Positions 8,201-10,226 of a stretch of DNA of 10,226 bases are shown here, in pieces. Below the pieces are notes generated by a model that did not search any database, was not told the DNA's origin, and saw only the letters and a program-made list of their open reading frames with translations. The position numbers and the translations under genes were made by a program. This DNA comes from CAZGMN01 sp964526905 (GTDB lineage: Bacteria > Acidobacteriota > Aminicenantia > Aminicenantales > Aminicenantaceae), in NCBI GenBank assembly GCA_964526905.1, contig CAZGMN010000110.1, positions 1 to 10,226 on the forward strand, given 5' to 3'. Within the stretch, counting starts at the first letter, position 1, and each line of letters begins with the position of its first letter.

Positions 8201-8643
8201 TTTATTCCTCGCGATTCAAATTTGATGTCCTTTCCCCAGAAATAGAATTCTCCTTCCTTCACCTGGCCTTCCTCTACCGAAAAAGGCAGGGAAAGATTGA
8301 ACTTCTTTTTCTCCTTTTCTGCTTCAGCCTCGACGAATCTCAGCAGCGGATGTTCGATGAGGACATCGAACGGCCTTTCTCTGGTCAGCAATGATTTATA
8401 GGAGATCTTGACCGAGATTCTCTCTGCAGAAAATAAAGGCGATTGAGAATGCGCCTTTGCCCCCTCCAAGATAATGGTTGGAGGAAAAAAGGAAAGATGA
8501 AGATGTGTATATTCAAAGTTTGATTGAATTTCCCGCTTGACCTGGCTGAGAAAGATATTCTTGAGGACGATGCCTGCTGCCGCCAGGAGCAAGATTAAAG
8601 CCGAGAGAGAGATAAGAGTTCTCAGCCTTTTCTTTATTTTCAT
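5242..8643 (-). CDS. tamB: TamB-family (DUF490) translocation and assembly module protein
   Basis: TamB proteins are anchored in the inner membrane and span the periplasm as a long beta-rich groove. They work with an Omp85 partner in outer-membrane assembly and are also implicated in lipid transport. The 1133-residue product has one N-terminal membrane anchor (about 10-31) after a basic start. A long stretch of alternating beta-strand sequence with AsmA-like character follows, then a C-terminal DUF490-type domain over roughly the last 340 residues. Within that domain PPLPPEDVLALLALGESF (1002-1019) is a family hallmark, and the protein ends in aromatic F as in other TamB proteins. The length is slightly under the E. 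coli protein. The ATG at 8643 follows GGAAG with five bases between, a fair ribosome binding site. It leads the operon and overlaps the bamA-like gene, consistent with a shared complex. Confidence 0.9.
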   Translation of the reverse strand: MKIKKRLRTLISLSALILLLAAAGIVLKNIFLSQVKREIQSNFEYTHLHLSFFPPTIILEGAKAHSQSPLFSAERISVKISYKSLLTRERPFDVLIEHPLLRFVEAEAEKEKKKFNLSLPFSVEEGQVKEGEFYFWGKDIKFESRGINAQFMLKKDRISVRAETGKSVFSPGPTWPQLEGKVELSLEGRGREITIKEIKVESSDFTFNAEGSLPDFSNPELSLKANYKAKAPFIIHFLSLPFEAQGDTEGEGTLTRDEIGLSFKGQFSSNNIVFNKVVMGEVKGRLDLRQKGGQTVEFNIQKKSLPAEYVRIHVGGGKVEGVVEGFFLDPMINLASLPWPVASPASGNFVIDNESLRGEGEFKEKGLKNEPGRYSFSGPFKFSWDKKNEWTFYSKDLLSSFARVELDGKVNVSQTLDLQIKGEVNDVRQARQFTSLILRKEFEFPEIRGKGSASLRIFGDYASPQIEAKFSLSPGGFAKFDVHSAQGEFEVIKNDFFGRFDIDDQFMKGKIGLVSNPEEVDAEIRLERGFAERILPNLGIVFPLQGEASGNFEVKQKNNNIQVKGSFSSPKLQLSDQNLSDASGKLDWQEGALSLSELRFIWHQGRIRGSTIIRPETQIFDIDLQGEGVDVSFLYQGLIGSLNFRLNGKNVSNKEKATGPFEVKDLQHPLFQKMEAKGEAKLGYSEGKFTLELKGNFLPGENEFSSSVILPIFEDQISAEIRGRFSNLNLLLPWKGAQGSINYLAEVKGPKASLQTKAAIDFQGPILPLPKFAHAFRNYSGLMFYENNELSIRSLKAKLGNGDVQGFGKLRLGNNQVESMDIRLDGKNLLLSPLERTRALVDGSLNLVKDSERFVLKGDFSIQRLSWQREINEKFVFYSSPYYESEKVPNFFDGLSLNIRLKADDNAWMENSLGRIRGRFDLNVSGSVNAPVITGDIEAIDGNVFFQDRKFKVLRGRLSFTNPSSVEPYISFKGETYVKNYRVTFSVEGLLNHLNPEFTSSPPLPPEDVLALLALGESFQRTYSYDASTQLSTASLVSFQLSEEAKKRAEGLFVVDRFRIDPFVMGASAEMAARLTVGKKIASNFFIYYSTNLTSQREEIARLEWEISDDISIVGTRDEIGLISFDVKIHKRF

Positions 8644-8664
8644 AGATGCTTCCGTGGAGTTCTA

Positions 8665-8693
8665 AATATAACATTTTTTGTCAAAAATTAAAA
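8665..8693 (-). promoter_or_regulatory. Candidate promoter of the tamB-bamA-surA-fabD operon
   Basis: On the minus strand TATATT (8670-8665) matches five of six -10 bases, with a weak -35 TTTTAA (8693-8688) 17 bases upstream. This would start transcription near 8658, about 14 bases before the tamB ATG and just ahead of its ribosome binding site. A perfect TTGACA also occurs at 8684-8679, but only eight bases from that -10, too close to be its partner. Confidence 0.35.
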
Positions 8694-8727
8694 ACGCCGT
8701 CACCCCATTTTTTTATCATCGAGCGTG

Positions 8728-8757
8728 TTGACAATCCCTTCTGTTGCGATTTACCAT
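8728..8757 (+). promoter_or_regulatory. Candidate sigma70-type promoter of the beta-propeller gene
   Basis: A perfect TTGACA (8728-8733) is followed after 18 bases by TACCAT (8752-8757), a four-of-six match to the -10 consensus. The start would fall near 8764 and leave a leader of about 146 bases before the ATG at 8910, longer than for the other genes here. No better box was seen closer to the gene. Confidence 0.4.
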
Positions 8758-8909
8758 CTTTTATGATGGGGAAAAAGAAAATCGAGACAATGACGAGCAG
8801 TCTCCCATCCTCATCAAAAATGAAATTCCCAATCCTGAGAAAAATTATTTGAAAGGATGACAAGAGTTTTCTCTCAACAGAATGCAAATACACTCTTTTT
8901 AGAGGTGAA

Positions 8910-10034
8910 ATGGTGAAAAAGAGGGGAATATTTCTTTTCCTTCTGGCTTTTTTGGCTTTCAGTGTCGATGCCCAGGAAATTATCGAAAATCCGAAGAAGC
9001 CTCTGGGCAAGAATGCTGGTCGGGTTGTGGAATTAAAGGAGGTGTGGAGGATTGACGACACCGGCGCTGATTATTATTTCAAATATCCTCGCAATCTTAA
9101 AATAGCCCCGGATGGCTCTCTTTTTATTCGAGACCAGGACCAGCTGCTCCAATTTGATCCAAACGGAAAATTCTTACGCAATTATTTCAAGAAAGGACAG
9201 GGCCCTGGGGAAATGCAGGAGATAGGCAATTACTTTTTTTCTGAAAAGGCCGTCATCATCCATGATTGGAGGCTTCAAAAAATTCTTTGGTTCGGTTTCA
9301 ATGGGGAGTTTATGAAGGACTTTAGAATTTACAAATTGCCCATCTTTGCCGAGCTACGCCTTTTTTATAATGATAATTACTATTTCTCCGGCCACAGAAT
9401 TCCCTCCACAGAGGGGAAACCGTCGGTTATTGATGTGCCGAATGATTTGATTTGTGCAACTGAGAAAGGAGAAGAAATCGAGACCTTAATCTCATTTCCA
9501 GTTGAATCCTTTGCAATGAGTTCTGGAGGAAGTGGTGCCATGGCTTCGATAGCTGAGCTGATAACCATCCCCTATAGAGAGAAATACCTGGTCCTATCCC
9601 ATACTCAGGATTATCTGTTAAAGATTTATGATGTTCAATCCAAAAAGATAATCCGCTCTTTCAGAAGAAACTATGAGAGAGTCAAGGTTCCAGAGGGAAG
9701 CAGAGTGGGAGGGGCCATCGGGATCGGCGGAAAAACATACACGCCGCCGAGGAAATACTTGAATGATGTTAGCAAGCTTTTGGAATTCAACGACCTTCTC
9801 TGGGCTATGACTTCTACCGCGGATAAAGACAAGGGCGTCTTAATCGATGTCTATAATTTTGAAGGCCAGTTCCTAGACAATTTTTACTTGAAATTCCTTG
9901 AAAAAATCGACCCCATTTCAATTGGATACAGGCCGATGTCCATCTCCGGGGATGACCTTTTTATGCTTGCCAAGAACGAAGACGAGACGTATTCCATCAA
10001 GAAATTCAGGATCGAGGACAAAAGCCGGAAATGA
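8910..10034 (+). CDS. Secreted six-bladed beta-propeller (NHL-like) protein of unknown function
   Basis: The 374-residue product has a clear signal peptide (basic MVKKR, hydrophobic 7-18, likely cleavage after VDA at 19-21), so it is exported. The mature part contains repeated strand-rich units typical of six-bladed or NHL-like propellers. Examples are PRNLKIAPDGSLFIRD (60-75), LLQFDPNGKFLRNYFKKGQGPGE (given in two parts: 79-90 and 91-101), ILWFGFNGEFMKDF (125-138), LLKIYDVQSKKIIRSF (236-251) and LIDVYNFEGQFLDNF (311-325). The GQGPGE turn (96-101) is common in secreted propellers of Acidobacteriota and Bacteroidota. No catalytic residues or lipobox are visible and the ligand is unknown. AGAGG (8901-8905) lies four bases before the ATG and seven before the GTG second codon, so translation may start at either. 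It is divergent from the tamB operon and seems a separate unit. Confidence 0.8.
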   Translation: MVKKRGIFLFLLAFLAFSVDAQEIIENPKKPLGKNAGRVVELKEVWRIDDTGADYYFKYPRNLKIAPDGSLFIRDQDQLLQFDPNGKFLRNYFKKGQGPGEMQEIGNYFFSEKAVIIHDWRLQKILWFGFNGEFMKDFRIYKLPIFAELRLFYNDNYYFSGHRIPSTEGKPSVIDVPNDLICATEKGEEIETLISFPVESFAMSSGGSGAMASIAELITIPYREKYLVLSHTQDYLLKIYDVQSKKIIRSFRRNYERVKVPEGSRVGGAIGIGGKTYTPPRKYLNDVSKLLEFNDLLWAMTSTADKDKGVLIDVYNFEGQFLDNFYLKFLEKIDPISIGYRPMSISGDDLFMLAKNEDETYSIKKFRIEDKSRK

Positions 10035-10226
10035 GAAGATTAAGGAAAATCAAAGCGCAGTTTTCTGTTAATTTTTGCTTTTCTAATACATAACGATTTA
10101 TCTTTTCCCAATCCATATGAAAAGCCTCATAATATTACTTATAGACTTAGCAGATTATCGCTGAAAAAATCCAGGAAAATTCTTATTCTACTGAAAAAAG
10201 GAGGGAGCCGGCTTCCACAGAGTCCC
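10035..10226. other. Gene-free right end
   Basis: No coding frame with a plausible start was seen. A four-pair stem GCAG (10057-10060) / CTGT (10065-10068), including one G-T wobble, followed by a T-rich run, could be a weak terminator for the propeller gene. AAAAAAGGAGGG near 10194-10205 looks like a strong ribosome binding site, but no start codon follows before the window ends. Confidence 0.4.

Larger units (their letters stand above)
8644..8909. other. Divergent intergenic region between tamB and the beta-propeller gene
   Basis: These 266 bases hold the likely promoters of both flanking genes. A short plus-strand frame at 8646-8852 has no ribosome binding site and low-complexity composition, so I do not call it a gene. 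An inverted repeat CCATC (8754-8758) / GATGG (8765-8769) overlaps the plus-strand -10 candidate, and a further CCCATC lies at 8804-8809. Confidence 0.6.

Noticed and set aside
8646..8852. 68-residue plus-strand frame in the divergent intergenic region
   Set aside because: It overlaps the predicted promoters, has no ribosome binding site and shows no domain or signal peptide.
8681..9061. 126-residue minus-strand frame over the intergenic region and propeller start
   Set aside because: It opposes the signal peptide of the supported propeller gene and lacks a ribosome binding site.
10194..10226. Strong ribosome-binding-like sequence at the right edge as the start of a gene
   Set aside because: No ATG, GTG or TTG follows at a suitable distance inside the window, so no gene can be supported.

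Overview
The window comes from an uncultured diderm (outer-membrane) bacterium. It carries a complete outer-membrane protein assembly operon, with a TamB-like bridging protein, an Omp85/BamA-type insertase and a SurA-like periplasmic chaperone. The secreted beta-propeller with a GQGPGE motif, the moderate base composition and the general gene style resemble Acidobacteriota, particularly Aminicenantes-like genomes. That placement is my inference and was not computed. A 100-N gap flanked by two identical 55-base ends points to a short-read de Bruijn assembly, probably metagenomic.

Layout: positions 1-147 hold no gene that I can support. They contain a hairpin on the minus strand resembling the lower helix of a group II intron domain V, a weak terminator-like hairpin, and a good promoter for pgsA. 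pgsA (148-690, +) encodes phosphatidylglycerophosphate synthase and runs into the tail of a minus-strand operon, overlapping fabD by 15 bases. That operon is read right to left: tamB (8643-5242), bamA-like (5267-2493, overlapping tamB by 26 bases), surA-like (2479-1620, crossing the N gap) and fabD (1608-676). A 266-base divergent intergenic region (8644-8909) separates tamB from a plus-strand secreted six-bladed beta-propeller gene (8910-10034). The last 192 bases contain no gene.

How the genes fit together: SurA-like chaperones carry unfolded outer-membrane proteins across the periplasm, the Omp85 protein inserts them, and TamB-family proteins span the periplasm to assist assembly or lipid transport. 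FabD supplies malonyl-ACP for fatty acid synthesis and PgsA commits CDP-diacylglycerol to phosphatidylglycerol. The neighbourhood is therefore an envelope-building locus.

Most notable points: the Omp85 protein appears to carry seven POTRA units rather than five (BamA) or three (TamA). The N gap is probably not a real gap: collapsing the 55-base duplicate restores a single continuous 234-codon surA-like frame with an intact signal peptide. The pgsA promoter lies so close to the ATG that its mRNA is probably leaderless. I found no strong evidence for an entirely new system.
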